This document shows positions 1 through 8,660 of a stretch of 64,000 nucleotides of DNA, piece after piece. Source of the DNA: Ophiura sarsii. Taxonomy: Eukaryota; Echinodermata; Ophiuroidea; Amphilepidida; Ophiuridae. Below the pieces are notes generated by a model. It saw nothing but the letters and a program-made list of their open reading frames with translations, did not search any database and was not told the DNA's origin. The position numbers and the translations under genes are program-made. The stretch covers positions 25,078,161 through 25,142,160 of the forward strand of contig CM069447.1 of assembly GCA_035610835.1 (NCBI GenBank), in the 5' to 3' direction. Numbering within the stretch: position 1 is the first letter of the stretch; each line of letters starts with the position of its first letter.

Positions 1-2
1 CG

Positions 3-716
3 CAAGTTGGTTCAGAACTTGATGCAATTGGATCGTTTATACTCGATAAAAGCAATGGGTTCACAAAAGAGGGTATTTTGCGAATTAATGAATCGATAAG
101 AACATATGTATACACAATCGTTGGGGCACAAGTAAAAACAAAAACATCAATTATAAGCGGCAAGAGAGAGCTTGAAGCCCAATCTCAGTTTTATACAAAT
201 GTAGATGCCAAAATCAAAGGCATAGAAAACATTGAAGAGTCAATAGATCAATACCAAGACATACTTCAACATGCAAGAAGCAAATTAGATTTTGTTGTTG
301 GACTAAACTTGTACATGATACCAAGTGACATGGATCTTTACATAGGCACAATAAACGGATATAACAACTTGCTTACAACAGCAACGACAAGTGATTTTTA
401 TATTGGGGTAAATGACGCTGTGAACAGCATAAAAAAAATACCACCGGTTTCAGCCACTGAATTTGATGCAACTCCAGTAATACGGCCCAATTTGAGCGAT
501 CAACCTGTAACCCCTACGTTAGTTCCTTTGCCAGACATTCCTTCAGAATTTGACTTAGCCCCAGCTCCCGAGGATAATTTGCTTGATAGCTCTGATTTTG
601 ATGCTTCAGATAATCCTAAAGAAGATCCAACAACATTAACGCATGAAGAGCTTAAAATAGGCTTAACTGTAGGGGGTATAATTATAGGAACTTTAGCTTT
701 GGGGTATTTGAAATAA
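3..716 (+). CDS. Unrecognised element protein, 5' partial, C-terminal membrane anchor
   Basis: The frame is open from base 3 to the stop at 714-716, so the true start probably lies left of the window. The TTG at 78 is only the first start-like codon. The visible protein has a helical, Glu/Lys/Gln-rich first half, an acidic proline-rich linker (PTLVPLPDIPSEF region) and a final hydrophobic segment (GLTVGGIIIGTLALGYL) that could be a tail anchor. The C-terminus meets the convergent next gene with no spacer: this stop ends at 716 and the other stop codon begins at 717. I do not recognise the family. Position beside the capsid genes suggests a virion or membrane-associated role, which is inference. 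Confidence 0.6.
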   Translation, partial: QVGSELDAIGSFILDKSNGFTKEGILRINESIRTYVYTIVGAQVKTKTSIISGKRELEAQSQFYTNVDAKIKGIENIEESIDQYQDILQHARSKLDFVVGLNLYMIPSDMDLYIGTINGYNNLLTTATTSDFYIGVNDAVNSIKKIPPVSATEFDATPVIRPNLSDQPVTPTLVPLPDIPSEFDLAPAPEDNLLDSSDFDASDNPKEDPTTLTHEELKIGLTVGGIIIGTLALGYLK

Positions 717-2129
717 TTACTTTGAGGATATAAGTTTACTAGCAAATTCATACAAAAGGTACCCAACGGCAATAAATAGCACCCACAAGTTTTCTGCAAG
801 CACACCAACTACAGAAGCCGCTGATTTCATCAAAAGGCTAATAACTGCCCCAATAAGGCCAGGCAGTGCAGCCAATGCTTTATCTCCCAATTTTATAAGC
901 AAATTTACTAACTTTTGCAGTTGTGCTTTGATCCATTTGCGAGAGCCTGGAGTTGGTTTGGGATTGGGTTTTGGGTCGGGTTTTGGATCGGGTTTTGGAT
1001 TTGGTGTTACTGATTTTACTGCTGATGTTATGGATTTTACTAATGTGGTAATAGCCAAGCCTATTGCCGTTAATATAACCGTAATTGTGACTCCCTGTTC
1101 GCGAAATAGTATGCGGATTTTATCACCAAGCGCCAGTTCTTTACTTAGCATTTTTTCGTATGTGTGTTTTATTGCTTCAATTTGAGTTTTAATTTCCGGT
1201 ACAAAGCCTGTTATAATATTTTTTTGAAATTCGATTTTAGAATCTAACTCTGCAATGCGTTCTTTTCTTGTGGCTTTTTGTTCTTCAGTTATATCAACAA
1301 TAGAATCAGCTACTTCTTGCTCTCGTTGCCCATCATATTCATTAATTTTAATCATCGCTGCTTCAATTTGCCCCTTAACAGTTTTTAACTGTTGGTTAAA
1401 TCGTCCCACATCACGAACTAATTGCGCATCAAAATTGTTTTGTTGTTGTGTTGATTCATTTTGTGGGTTGTAATTATTTAAAGTTTTTAGAAAAATATCT
1501 GTGTTTTCTTGAGTGGAATCTATGACTTGTTGTAAATTTGATGAAGTAACGGATTCAGGTAAACCGGATAATGCCTCATCTACGGCGACTCTTACTGATG
1601 GCGAAACATTCCTGGGAGTTTGATTTTGTCTGTAATTACTCAAAAGTAGTCCATTTCTCATAAAATTAGTGCCACCTTGCCCCCTGGGAAGAAGTCGTCC
1701 ATAATCATTTTCTATAGTACTTGCTGACTTAAATATTTTTTTATCTCTTACTGTAGTTAGTTCTACCTCAAAACCTTGCCATTTTGCATATATAGCACCA
1801 TCACTTTCTACCCTTAATTCCGCAGATGGTACAAGAGCATCGCTTGTTGCTATTATATAATTGCGAGGAGGGCTAGTAAATACTCTATTAAAAGCAGCAC
1901 TGGCTATTTTATTTTTTTCCATATTAAGAGCATTAATAGCATTAATTTGTGTGTTGTCTACGGACATACCATCATTACTTCTTAAGTTTGCCAATCTTTG
2001 TTCTAAGACATCAAAACTAGTTATTTCGGTTTGATATATATCATCTGTGAATGATGTTTCTTGAGTGTCTCCTGTTGTATCTTCGTCTCTACCTCCTCTC
2101 GCAAAATCATCTAAGTTAACGTCATCCAT
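717..2129 (-). CDS. Coiled-coil, multi-membrane-segment element protein (470 aa)
   Basis: No assigned function. From the ATG at 2129 the protein has a polar N-terminus and a long Glu/Lys/Gln-rich stretch around residues 220-330 that looks coiled-coil. A hydrophobic segment follows near 348-367 (VTITVILTAIGLAITTLV). Next is a proline-lysine repeat at about 376-395 (NPKPDPKPDPKPNPKP), then a C-terminal region with two or three hydrophobic stretches (LPGLIGAVISLLM, LWVLFIAVGYLLYEF). The layout of coiled coil, spacer and membrane segments would suit a minor structural or membrane-penetration protein, but that is inference. It is divergent from the capsid gene at 2479 and shares its AT-rich intergenic region. 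Confidence 0.7.
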   Translation of the reverse strand: MDDVNLDDFARGGRDEDTTGDTQETSFTDDIYQTEITSFDVLEQRLANLRSNDGMSVDNTQINAINALNMEKNKIASAAFNRVFTSPPRNYIIATSDALVPSAELRVESDGAIYAKWQGFEVELTTVRDKKIFKSASTIENDYGRLLPRGQGGTNFMRNGLLLSNYRQNQTPRNVSPSVRVAVDEALSGLPESVTSSNLQQVIDSTQENTDIFLKTLNNYNPQNESTQQQNNFDAQLVRDVGRFNQQLKTVKGQIEAAMIKINEYDGQREQEVADSIVDITEEQKATRKERIAELDSKIEFQKNIITGFVPEIKTQIEAIKHTYEKMLSKELALGDKIRILFREQGVTITVILTAIGLAITTLVKSITSAVKSVTPNPKPDPKPDPKPNPKPTPGSRKWIKAQLQKLVNLLIKLGDKALAALPGLIGAVISLLMKSAASVVGVLAENLWVLFIAVGYLLYEFASKLISSK

Positions 2130-2478
2130 AATTAATTTTTATTTATATATATATTAGATATATGATGAAAACAAGCAGTAAATTAAGAATTATTTATACA
2201 TAGTAACTGGCAGTTTCATGCACACCAACCACACAGGGTGGTGGCAATCTTCAGACTGAAGTACATCTAATTATAAAATAGTCAACAGTAATAATATGGT
2301 AATACAGCATATCCAAGTTATTGACATACATAAGTGGAATATCAATAATCCATAATAGGTGTGAAAGTCATTCTCCAGATAGGATAATCCATTATGAGTT
2401 GTATAGGTGAAAAGTAAATCACAAGATTAGGTATAGGTAATATTAGGTATATTAGATATATATATAATAAATAATAAA
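2130..2478. promoter_or_regulatory. Divergent promoter region between coiled-coil gene and capsid gene
   Basis: This 349-bp non-coding region separates two divergent genes. Both edges carry the same AT-rich block: TATATATATATTAGATATAT next to the minus-strand start and TATTAGATATATATATAATA next to the plus-strand start at 2479. The blocks end within a few bases of each ATG, which leaves almost no 5' leader. The centre is ordinary mixed sequence. The role as a bidirectional promoter is inferred from position and motif symmetry. Confidence 0.5.
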
Positions 2479-3753
2479 ATGAGTATGGAGTATGGTAATA
2501 AACTTAATCCTATGAGAAAGTTACGTAAAGCGAAGGGAATTAAAGGCGAGCGCATGACAGTATACAACACACACAATCCAGACACAATTGATCCAAACGG
2601 CATTCTAACAGTACGATTTCCAGATTTAGGCCCTCATGATGTAATTATACCCGGGACAGCAAAACTATCGTTTAAAATAGCCCTCAATGCACCTGCAGAT
2701 GCAAACCGCACAATCGTCAATAACTTGGGTCGCGCAATTGTAAGCAAAATTGAAGTTAAGCTAGAAGGTCAAAGCGTTTACACCCTTAATGACAGTGATA
2801 TTTTTCACTGTTATCAAGATCTATGGATGACGCAACAAGAGCGTGAAAATTCAGTATATCAAGGAATTCAATCCGAGGCCCTGCGAAAGATTAGAATTAA
2901 TGCCGGCGATAAGGGTGCCAATGCCTCTGATGTTGCCCTGGGAGATGCCTACAGCAACTTGTTTAGCATTCCGCTTGATTTTGAGTTGCTCGAGGCTAAT
3001 ATGCCATTTCATCAATACGATCTTAAGGACAGACTATCTTACGAGCTAACTTTCAATAATTATGGCAACGTGATTGTGTCCAGTGATAATACTGCAACTT
3101 ATACAATTACTGGGATTAGTATGGAATTTGAAGTGCTAAACTCTAAAGCCTTAGCAATGGACATTAAGCAAAAGCAAAAAGGCCGCCATATTGTGCTTTA
3201 TGATCGTGTTATAAGACATACTAAACTACCCCTAAACAAAAGCGAATCAACTTGGAACATTACTCTAGCACCTCAAGCATTCTCAATGAAAGGAATTCTA
3301 ATTATATTCAAGGAGCCGCAAACCGCATTCAACGGAGACAGTGAAGATTTCTACAACCCCAAAATTACTAAAGTTTCAACTACAATCGATGGTAAGCCCA
3401 ATCAGATTTATTCTAGCGGTATGCGGGCTCATCAACAGTTCCACGAGATCAGGAAGCATTTCTTAGACGGCAAGAACCGCGATACTATAAATGTTGCAAA
3501 AGAATTTGACTTGGCTGATGTAACAGCGGCAGAATACTTTACTAATAAATATGCTCTTTGGCTTGATTTTCGTAGTAACGATGATTTGACATTACACGGT
3601 AGCGGCAGGAAAATTGAGGGTGCTAGCCAATCTATACAAATTGAGATTGAGAAGACAGCCCAGGCAGCAGGAGCTCTAAACGCCTACATTTATTACATCG
3701 CTGATGCCCAACTTAACTTTGAGAATGGCCGTCTTGTGAATGTTGCCTACTAG
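2479..3753 (+). CDS. Probable major capsid protein, double-jelly-roll type (424 aa)
   Basis: The protein is 424 residues with no transmembrane helix. It is rich in alternating beta-type segments (ILTVRFPDL, AKLSFKIAL, AIVSKIEVKLEG, TYTITGISMEFEVL, IQIEIEK), and has a basic N-terminus (MRKLRKAKGIKGER). It lies just upstream of the packaging ATPase, the usual place for the capsid gene in Polintons and other small DNA viruses with jelly-roll capsids. It is shorter than the usual Polinton capsid protein of about 600-700 residues, so it may belong to a different lineage. The start is set by the ATG after the AT-rich block, and an internal stem is not required. The call rests on context and secondary-structure pattern, not on a signature motif. 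Confidence 0.6.
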   Translation: MSMEYGNKLNPMRKLRKAKGIKGERMTVYNTHNPDTIDPNGILTVRFPDLGPHDVIIPGTAKLSFKIALNAPADANRTIVNNLGRAIVSKIEVKLEGQSVYTLNDSDIFHCYQDLWMTQQERENSVYQGIQSEALRKIRINAGDKGANASDVALGDAYSNLFSIPLDFELLEANMPFHQYDLKDRLSYELTFNNYGNVIVSSDNTATYTITGISMEFEVLNSKALAMDIKQKQKGRHIVLYDRVIRHTKLPLNKSESTWNITLAPQAFSMKGILIIFKEPQTAFNGDSEDFYNPKITKVSTTIDGKPNQIYSSGMRAHQQFHEIRKHFLDGKNRDTINVAKEFDLADVTAAEYFTNKYALWLDFRSNDDLTLHGSGRKIEGASQSIQIEIEKTAQAAGALNAYIYYIADAQLNFENGRLVNVAY

Positions 3754-3847
3754 CTGGGGGTTGCAACCCCACACCCCCGCGTTAAGTGAGTGAGTGTTGT
3801 TGGGGGTATTGTTGGGAAAAATAAAAAATAAATAAAGATATAATATA

Positions 3848-4507
3848 ATGAGTTTAGTGAAGACACCGCATTCAGCGATTATTTGTGGAGCAACAGCTTG
3901 TGGAAAGACTGAGTTTTTATTAAATTTGCTAGAGACCGAGAGAGGGCCTAATATGCATGCTGGTAAATGGGCCCAAATGACCTATTCGCCCAAATACAGA
4001 TGGATTTTTATATTTTGTCCAACTCTTGAAATAAATAAGACATATCATGCACATAAATGGCTATTTACAGATGACAGAGTAATGTTGATTAATCCTAAAA
4101 AGGAGGGTGGTTTGAATCTTGCCCTAAAAAAATATTATTATTTGAATGCGCGACAAGAAGATGGGGAGAGTCTATTTATAATTGATGATTGCAGCGCACT
4201 GAAAGACCTCAAAACTAAGAATCAAATGCTGTCAGAAATTGCATTTAGTGGGCGTCATGCTGGTTGCTCTATGTGGATTCTTACCCAAAAATATAACTCT
4301 ATTCTTACCGACTTCCGCGAGCAAATTAAGTGGCTATGTTTGTTCTATTGTAAAGATCGTGACAGTTTTGCTGATGCTTTGCGCGAAAATGATGTTATTC
4401 CGTCAAAAGACGAACGAGATAGAATGCGAGACTTACTTGCACAACATAAACACTCAAAGTTAATATTAGTTACTGAACAACCAACTTCTTATAATTTCTT
4501 AAAATAG
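3848..4507 (+). CDS. A32/FtsK-HerA-type genome packaging ATPase (219 aa)
   Basis: This is an ATPase expected to drive viral DNA into the capsid. Walker A is GATACGKT at residues 14-21. Walker B is LFIIDDC at about 109-115, with paired aspartates at 113-114. A following GRHAGCSMWILTQ stretch (about 135-147) has the form of the conserved GRH...Q motif of A32-like packaging ATPases of large DNA viruses and Polintons. The length of 219 residues is normal for the minimal form. It starts 94 bases after the capsid gene, behind the block GATATAATATA that abuts the ATG. All expected active-site residues are present, so this gene looks intact. Confidence 0.88.
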   Translation: MSLVKTPHSAIICGATACGKTEFLLNLLETERGPNMHAGKWAQMTYSPKYRWIFIFCPTLEINKTYHAHKWLFTDDRVMLINPKKEGGLNLALKKYYYLNARQEDGESLFIIDDCSALKDLKTKNQMLSEIAFSGRHAGCSMWILTQKYNSILTDFREQIKWLCLFYCKDRDSFADALRENDVIPSKDERDRMRDLLAQHKHSKLILVTEQPTSYNFLK

Positions 4508-4582
4508 ATGCATAATAACAATTTCAACATATGGTTAATATTAAATTATTTTGTTTAAAAAAAAAAAATTCTTAAATATAAA

Positions 4583-5164
4583 ATGGACGACGCTAGTATT
4601 GATGCATTAATAAATAGTATTCAAAAACTTGAAAACGAAGGTGAACCTTCAAAAAATCTACCTCCTGTAATTCCACAACTTGATCTATCACCGATGCGAG
4701 AACGCTTAATTGGAGTTGTTGCGGGAGGGAATAGCAAAGAATATTTAGGCAAAAACATTACAGTAGCTGAGATTGAGAGCATGGAAGAAAAAGCACTGTT
4801 AAAAATATACTCGCGATATGATGCATACATCGGCAATGTAATGGCAAAGTCAGTAAAATCAGCATTATGCTCAGCTTATGCAAATGCAGTGGGATTGCTA
4901 GCTCCTACACTTTCAAATAACAAACTAGTACTACGAGATGGTGAAGAATTAACAGAAAAGCTAATAAACAATCCAGTAATTAATATTGCTTTGAGTACAT
5001 ACAGTTGCACGCTTTACCATAAGTATGGACATTACTTAGCACCGCTTACAGCAACTCTGCTTACTTGTGGATACATTCACAGAGGGGATTGCACCCCCAC
5101 AACTCCTGAACAATCAGAAGATAATGAAAAAGTTAAATCGTCAGAATCTCAAAAAGAGAAATAA
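4583..5164 (+). CDS. Unrecognised element protein (193 aa)
   Basis: I do not recognise the family. The N-terminal 80 residues are polar and probably helical. The middle (SALCSAYANAVGLLAPTL; VINIALSTYSCTLYHKYG; LAPLTATLLTCGYI) is moderately hydrophobic and has three cysteines. The C-terminus after about residue 165 is a charged Ser/Glu/Lys tail. It follows the ATPase by 75 bases and has the motif TTAAATATAAA directly before its ATGG. In related elements this slot holds minor virion proteins, so a structural role is possible but not shown. Confidence 0.6.
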   Translation: MDDASIDALINSIQKLENEGEPSKNLPPVIPQLDLSPMRERLIGVVAGGNSKEYLGKNITVAEIESMEEKALLKIYSRYDAYIGNVMAKSVKSALCSAYANAVGLLAPTLSNNKLVLRDGEELTEKLINNPVINIALSTYSCTLYHKYGHYLAPLTATLLTCGYIHRGDCTPTTPEQSEDNEKVKSSESQKEK

Positions 5165-5310
5165 ATTTATGGGTAATTGTGGGTAATTGTGGATAATTGA
5201 GGGTAATATTATGGGTAATTGTGAATAATTGTGGATAATTGTGGGTAATATTATGGGTAATTAAGGATAATTTTTAAATAAAAAAATAAATTATAATTTA
5301 ATATTATAAA
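5165..5310. repeat. Degenerate 10-11 bp tandem repeat GGGTAATTGT between two element genes
   Basis: About nine imperfect copies of GGGTAATTGT/GGATAATTGT follow the stop codon at 5164, up to about 5270. AT-rich sequence then leads to the ATG at 5311. The array occupies nearly the whole intergenic gap. It could be slippage product or a spaced binding-site array upstream of the next gene. Confidence 0.75.
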
Positions 5311-5796
5311 ATGTCAGAGCAAAAAGACGATGTTAGTGTATCTGAACCTAAGGCTAAAACTGAGGCGCCGATCGAACCAAAGGTTGTACCACCTCCAGCG
5401 CCAATTCCAGTACCTGTAACAGCCCCAGCAGTCAAAATCAAAATCAAAAATCCCAAGAGACAAGAGGCAGGGCGAAGAAATGCCACGAAACAAAAAGAAC
5501 TAAAAGCGCAAATGCAAAAGCAAATCGAAGAGTCAGCCAAAGTAATAGCTAATTATAACGATAAACCATCACAGCCTATTTCCATTCCTGAACTGCCTAG
5601 AAAACATACAAAAATTAGCACTCAGCATGATAACTTGTATTGGCAAGTTCCTGCAGCACTTACTATTTTAATTGTAGGGGGAATTTTAGTATTTCTTCAA
5701 CAAGGTAATAAAATACAAACAAACAAATTTTCTTCCTCCGCTCCAGTCGCTAAAACAACTGATTCAGCTCCATCAGATAATGTATTTGATTGGTAA
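5311..5796 (+). CDS. Proline-rich, basic, single-pass membrane element protein (161 aa)
   Basis: The N-terminus is acidic then proline-rich (EPKVVPPPAPIPVPVTAP, about residues 24-42). A strongly basic stretch follows (KIKIKNPKRQEAGRRNATKQK, about 45-66) that could contact DNA. One membrane segment lies at about 113-127 (ALTILIVGGILVFL). The C-terminus is short and polar and ends NVFDW. The basic-plus-anchor layout recalls small virion proteins that link genome and membrane or capsid. I know no family name for it. The start follows ATTTAATATTATAAA immediately before the ATG. Confidence 0.6.
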   Translation: MSEQKDDVSVSEPKAKTEAPIEPKVVPPPAPIPVPVTAPAVKIKIKNPKRQEAGRRNATKQKELKAQMQKQIEESAKVIANYNDKPSQPISIPELPRKHTKISTQHDNLYWQVPAALTILIVGGILVFLQQGNKIQTNKFSSSAPVAKTTDSAPSDNVFDW

Positions 5797-5874
5797 GGCA
5801 GGGCTTTTGTAAAAATTATAAAGAGCATTGTAGTTAATTATTTAAAAAAAAAAATTTGTGTGCATAATATATAA

Positions 5875-6132
5875 ATGGACACTACAACAAATACACTAGT
5901 TAATTCAGCATACAATACAGCCTTGCTGAGTGGGCTTGTTTTCACCAACTGTTTCCTCACAGAAAAGGCATTTGGCACTAAACCAACTAATCTAGGCAAA
6001 TTTAATATTGAAAATATGGCCAAATTTACTTTTAATCTTTATCTTGCAGATTTAACAAAAACTTGGGTCCAAAAACAAGGATGGCTTCCTGAAAATATTA
6101 TACCAAGCTCAAGCGTTACACCGGGAAATTAA
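5875..6132 (+). CDS. Small unrecognised element protein (85 aa)
   Basis: This short ORF begins at an ATGG directly behind CATAATATATAA, the same start-site motif as its neighbours, which is the main reason to accept it as a gene. The product is mildly hydrophobic in the middle (TALLSGLVFTNCFLTEKAF) without a clear membrane helix, and ends in a Ser/Pro-rich tail. Spacing to the flanking genes (78 and 36 bases) fits the compact layout of the element. Function is unknown. Confidence 0.5.
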   Translation: MDTTTNTLVNSAYNTALLSGLVFTNCFLTEKAFGTKPTNLGKFNIENMAKFTFNLYLADLTKTWVQKQGWLPENIIPSSSVTPGN

Positions 6133-6168
6133 AATAAAAAAAATAAAAAAATAAATTAAATATATATA

Positions 6169-6582
6169 ATGGCGATGTTAATAGGTGGTGCTGTTGTAAA
6201 TGCATTAGCTTTTACAGGAAGTAATTTTTTGTTTAGTTTAATTAATGGCGATGCTGAGAGGAAAAGGCATGACTTAGCTTTAGAAGAATTACAAAAAGGT
6301 AGAGACATATGGAATCAGAAAAGACTAGACAACATCGATTATGCAAACAGACGATTACGTGAAGAAGCAAACTCTGAAAAAACATTCACTCAGATATCTA
6401 AAGCCGCTGCAGAATATTATCTCGTTACGGGGCAACATTTAACGCTACAAGATACAGGCCCAGAGCCTATGTTAGAAGATTATTTAGACGAAAATCAAGT
6501 CTCAAATATACAGACTGGTGAAATATTTGTTATTAGCACAGGTTTAGTTCTCACTGGTTATTTAGCATACAAGTATTTATAA
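6169..6582 (+). CDS. Small element protein with two hydrophobic termini (137 aa)
   Basis: Residues 1-26 (GGAVVNALAFTGSNFLFSLI) form a hydrophobic N-terminus. Residues about 30-90 are charged and helical with Arg/Glu/Lys repeats. The last 19 residues (IFVISTGLVLTGYLAYKYL) form a second hydrophobic segment like that ending the gene at 3-716. The protein could span a membrane twice, or the N-terminus could be a signal anchor. The start follows AAATATATATA at the ATGG. I do not recognise the family; a virion membrane role is inference. Confidence 0.55.
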   Translation: MAMLIGGAVVNALAFTGSNFLFSLINGDAERKRHDLALEELQKGRDIWNQKRLDNIDYANRRLREEANSEKTFTQISKAAAEYYLVTGQHLTLQDTGPEPMLEDYLDENQVSNIQTGEIFVISTGLVLTGYLAYKYL

Positions 6583-6862
6583 GTGTGGTTATAATTATGT
6601 ATTACAGTTAACACAATTAAGCCTATCTACTGTTAAATCAACAGATGATGAGCTGGCTTAGCAAATAGTGTGGTATTTACATTAGCCACACGTTATTATC
6701 ACACACCTCGAGTTCACACAGAGGACATGTGTTTACATACAATAGTCATAGGGACAGTGTACTTGCAGTGTTAGAAACATCCAATTTGACTAATTGAAAT
6801 TTGAATCACCTAACCAAAAACACAACCACCCGTTTCCTTATCTAAGCTAATGTAAATATATT

Positions 6863-7050
6863 ACACTGCGCATGACCAAAAAGACACCGCCGGTGTCCCT
6901 TTATCTTAGATTGAGTCAACAGGCTATATACACTGCGCATGACCAAAAAGACACCGCCGGTGTCCCTTTATCTTAGATTGAATCAACAGGCTATATACAT
7001 ACACTGCGCATGACCAAAAAGACACCGCCGGTGTCCCTTTATCTTAGATT
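6863..7050. repeat. Three direct repeats of about 67-71 bp, each with a perfect 15-bp palindrome
   Basis: Copies start at 6863, 6930 and 7001 (the last truncated near 7050) and are almost identical. Each contains GACACCGCCGGTGTC, a 7+1+7 inverted repeat, at 6883-6897, 6950-6964 and 7021-7035, followed by CCTTTATCTTAGATT. They sit in the largest intergenic space of the element (6583-7274), upstream of the integrase. Candidates are an iteron-like replication or control site, or local slippage. The rest of 6583-7274 shows nothing recognisable. Confidence 0.85.
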
Positions 7051-7274
7051 CTATCCGTTTTGTATTTTTGTTAGGTTTAATTGCACAATTCTCAGATTGT
7101 TATCTATGTATGGGCTCGTGCATTATCAATTCGGTCTATGCTTCAATCTTTATCTAGTGGACTTTGACACATTGTACACCAATAAATTAAATTATTTTCT
7201 GCGGTCTTATTTAATTCAAGGGTACATGTATAGTGTTAATTGCAATAAATTATTTTGTATGCATTTAATATATC

Positions 7275-8318
7275 ATGGCTTCAAAAACAGAAGTAACCCC
7301 CCGCACCTCCACTAAGCTATCTAAAATTTATTATAGCCCAAAAGGATATTGGCGTGGAATTGCTGCCATCAAAAAGTTGTCATCCACCGCGAGTGTGTCA
7401 GAAGAAATTGCAAAAAATTGGCTAAAAAAGCAAGCAATTTGGCAAATATATCTTCCTGCTCCAAAATATATTCCAAGACCTAAATTTGATATAATTACAC
7501 CAAATGAAGCCCATCAAGCCGATCTATTATTTTTACCACATGATAAATTACCCCGCGGACGCAAACTATATAAGTATGCTTTAACAGTTATCGACATTGC
7601 CTCGCGCTATAAGGAAGCCCACCCGCTTTCATCGAAAAATTCTGATGAAGTTGCAAAAGCATTTTCTAATATTTATAAACGCGGCCCACTAACATGGCCT
7701 AAATTGCTACAAGTTGATTCAGGACGTGAATTCATGGGTACTGTTAGTAACTTAATGGCATTAAATAATGTTGCAATTAGACGTGGTGAAAGGGGTTTGC
7801 ATAGAGCTCAGGGAATAGTTGAGAGATTTAACAGAACACTTGCTGAGAGGCTATTTGGGCATCAGTATGCGCAAGAATTACTGTTGGAAGCACATGGCAA
7901 AGATGCACGATCGAGAGAATGGGTCGCTAGACTTCCAGCCGTTGTTAAGGCTTTAAATAATGAGGTAACTCGATTAATCGGTAAAAAACCTTCTGTGGCT
8001 ATAACAAATAATCAAATTGAAATAAAATCTTCTGCACCACGGGGTTCCAAATCTGAACAGCGCATACCTACAAACATTGGAGTACGATACTTATACCAAC
8101 CTGGTGAGTTAGAAGGTGGTGAACAAAGGAGAGCAACTGATCCAATTTGGTCGTTAAGCATAAATCGAATAGGTAATACCATCGTAAAACCTGGAGACCC
8201 AATTTTGTATTATTTAGACCCAAAAATAAACCCTCACACACCAAAACGCGGTTTTGTACGTCAAGAATTATTAGTAGTACCTCCTGATACTCAATTACCA
8301 CCTGGTGGTATTCTGTAA
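7275..8318 (+). CDS. Retroviral-type (rve) DDE integrase of the Polinton-like element (347 aa)
   Basis: The protein would insert the element DNA into the host genome by DDE strand transfer. The catalytic core spans about residues 70-210. Visible acid positions are D83 (HQADLLFL), D148 (LQVDSGREFMG) and E183 (GIVERFNRTL), the usual D, D and E of retroviral, Polinton and Ginger-type integrases, with 34 residues between the last two. An N-terminal basic region precedes the core. The C-terminal 80 residues (WSLSINRIG, DPILYYL, FVRQELLVV) look like a small beta domain. The ATGG follows TTTAATATATC. The 3' end overlaps by 28 bases the antisense polymerase remnant. No break is seen, so this gene appears intact. 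Confidence 0.88.
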   Translation: MASKTEVTPRTSTKLSKIYYSPKGYWRGIAAIKKLSSTASVSEEIAKNWLKKQAIWQIYLPAPKYIPRPKFDIITPNEAHQADLLFLPHDKLPRGRKLYKYALTVIDIASRYKEAHPLSSKNSDEVAKAFSNIYKRGPLTWPKLLQVDSGREFMGTVSNLMALNNVAIRRGERGLHRAQGIVERFNRTLAERLFGHQYAQELLLEAHGKDARSREWVARLPAVVKALNNEVTRLIGKKPSVAITNNQIEIKSSAPRGSKSEQRIPTNIGVRYLYQPGELEGGEQRRATDPIWSLSINRIGNTIVKPGDPILYYLDPKINPHTPKRGFVRQELLVVPPDTQLPPGGIL

Positions 8319-8660
8319 TGCCCATATGCTAAAGTGCTAATTCCATCATTTGCAATCCATCGCTTTGTGTCTAAAGGTGAAAGTGATATTTTATTAACAT
8401 GTATGCCGTATATTTGATGCTTTTCACTCCGTAGCATATTCATGCCATGCCTAATAACTTTTTGATCTTTAAGTACATTTTTATATTGTTCATGCGTGAT
8501 GTGCTTTTTAACCACGTATTTTTTTACGCCTTTTGCTTTGCGGATATTACCATCTGATGTAACTATTGACTACATTTTAGGTCTTAAGCCAACATATTCC
8601 TCAACCGCTGCTCCACCGCATTCATCTTTCATTTTGCCAAGAACTTTTTTTATTTTTTTC
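8291..8660 (-). pseudogene. C-terminal fragment of the broken protein-primed DNA polymerase
   Basis: This stretch continues the polymerase in a different frame from the core at 8622-11273. The frame change falls in the run T7-A-T7 at 8645-8659, where a one- or two-base length change is easy. Within this frame an in-frame TAG lies at 8570-8572, where flanking sequence reads as continuous coding. The fragment ends at the stop 8291-8293, opposite the end of the integrase. Downstream residues (KHITHEQYKNVL, RSEKHQIYGIHVNK) have the basic C-terminal character seen in animal element polymerases. Two lesions within about 90 bases argue for decay rather than a single sequencing slip. Confidence 0.75.

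Noticed and set aside
500..808. Minus-strand ORF of 102 codons opposite the first gene
   Set aside because: Shadow of the plus-strand coding sequence at 3-716; low-complexity Ser/Leu/Pro product and no start motif.
928..1473. Plus-strand ORFs with Gly/Phe repeats and Cys/Ser-rich product
   Set aside because: Antisense shadows of the Pro-Lys repeat and coiled coil in the gene at 717-2129.
7010..7315. 101-codon ORF across the palindromic repeats before the integrase
   Set aside because: It starts inside a direct repeat, overlaps the integrase start in another frame and has no coding character.
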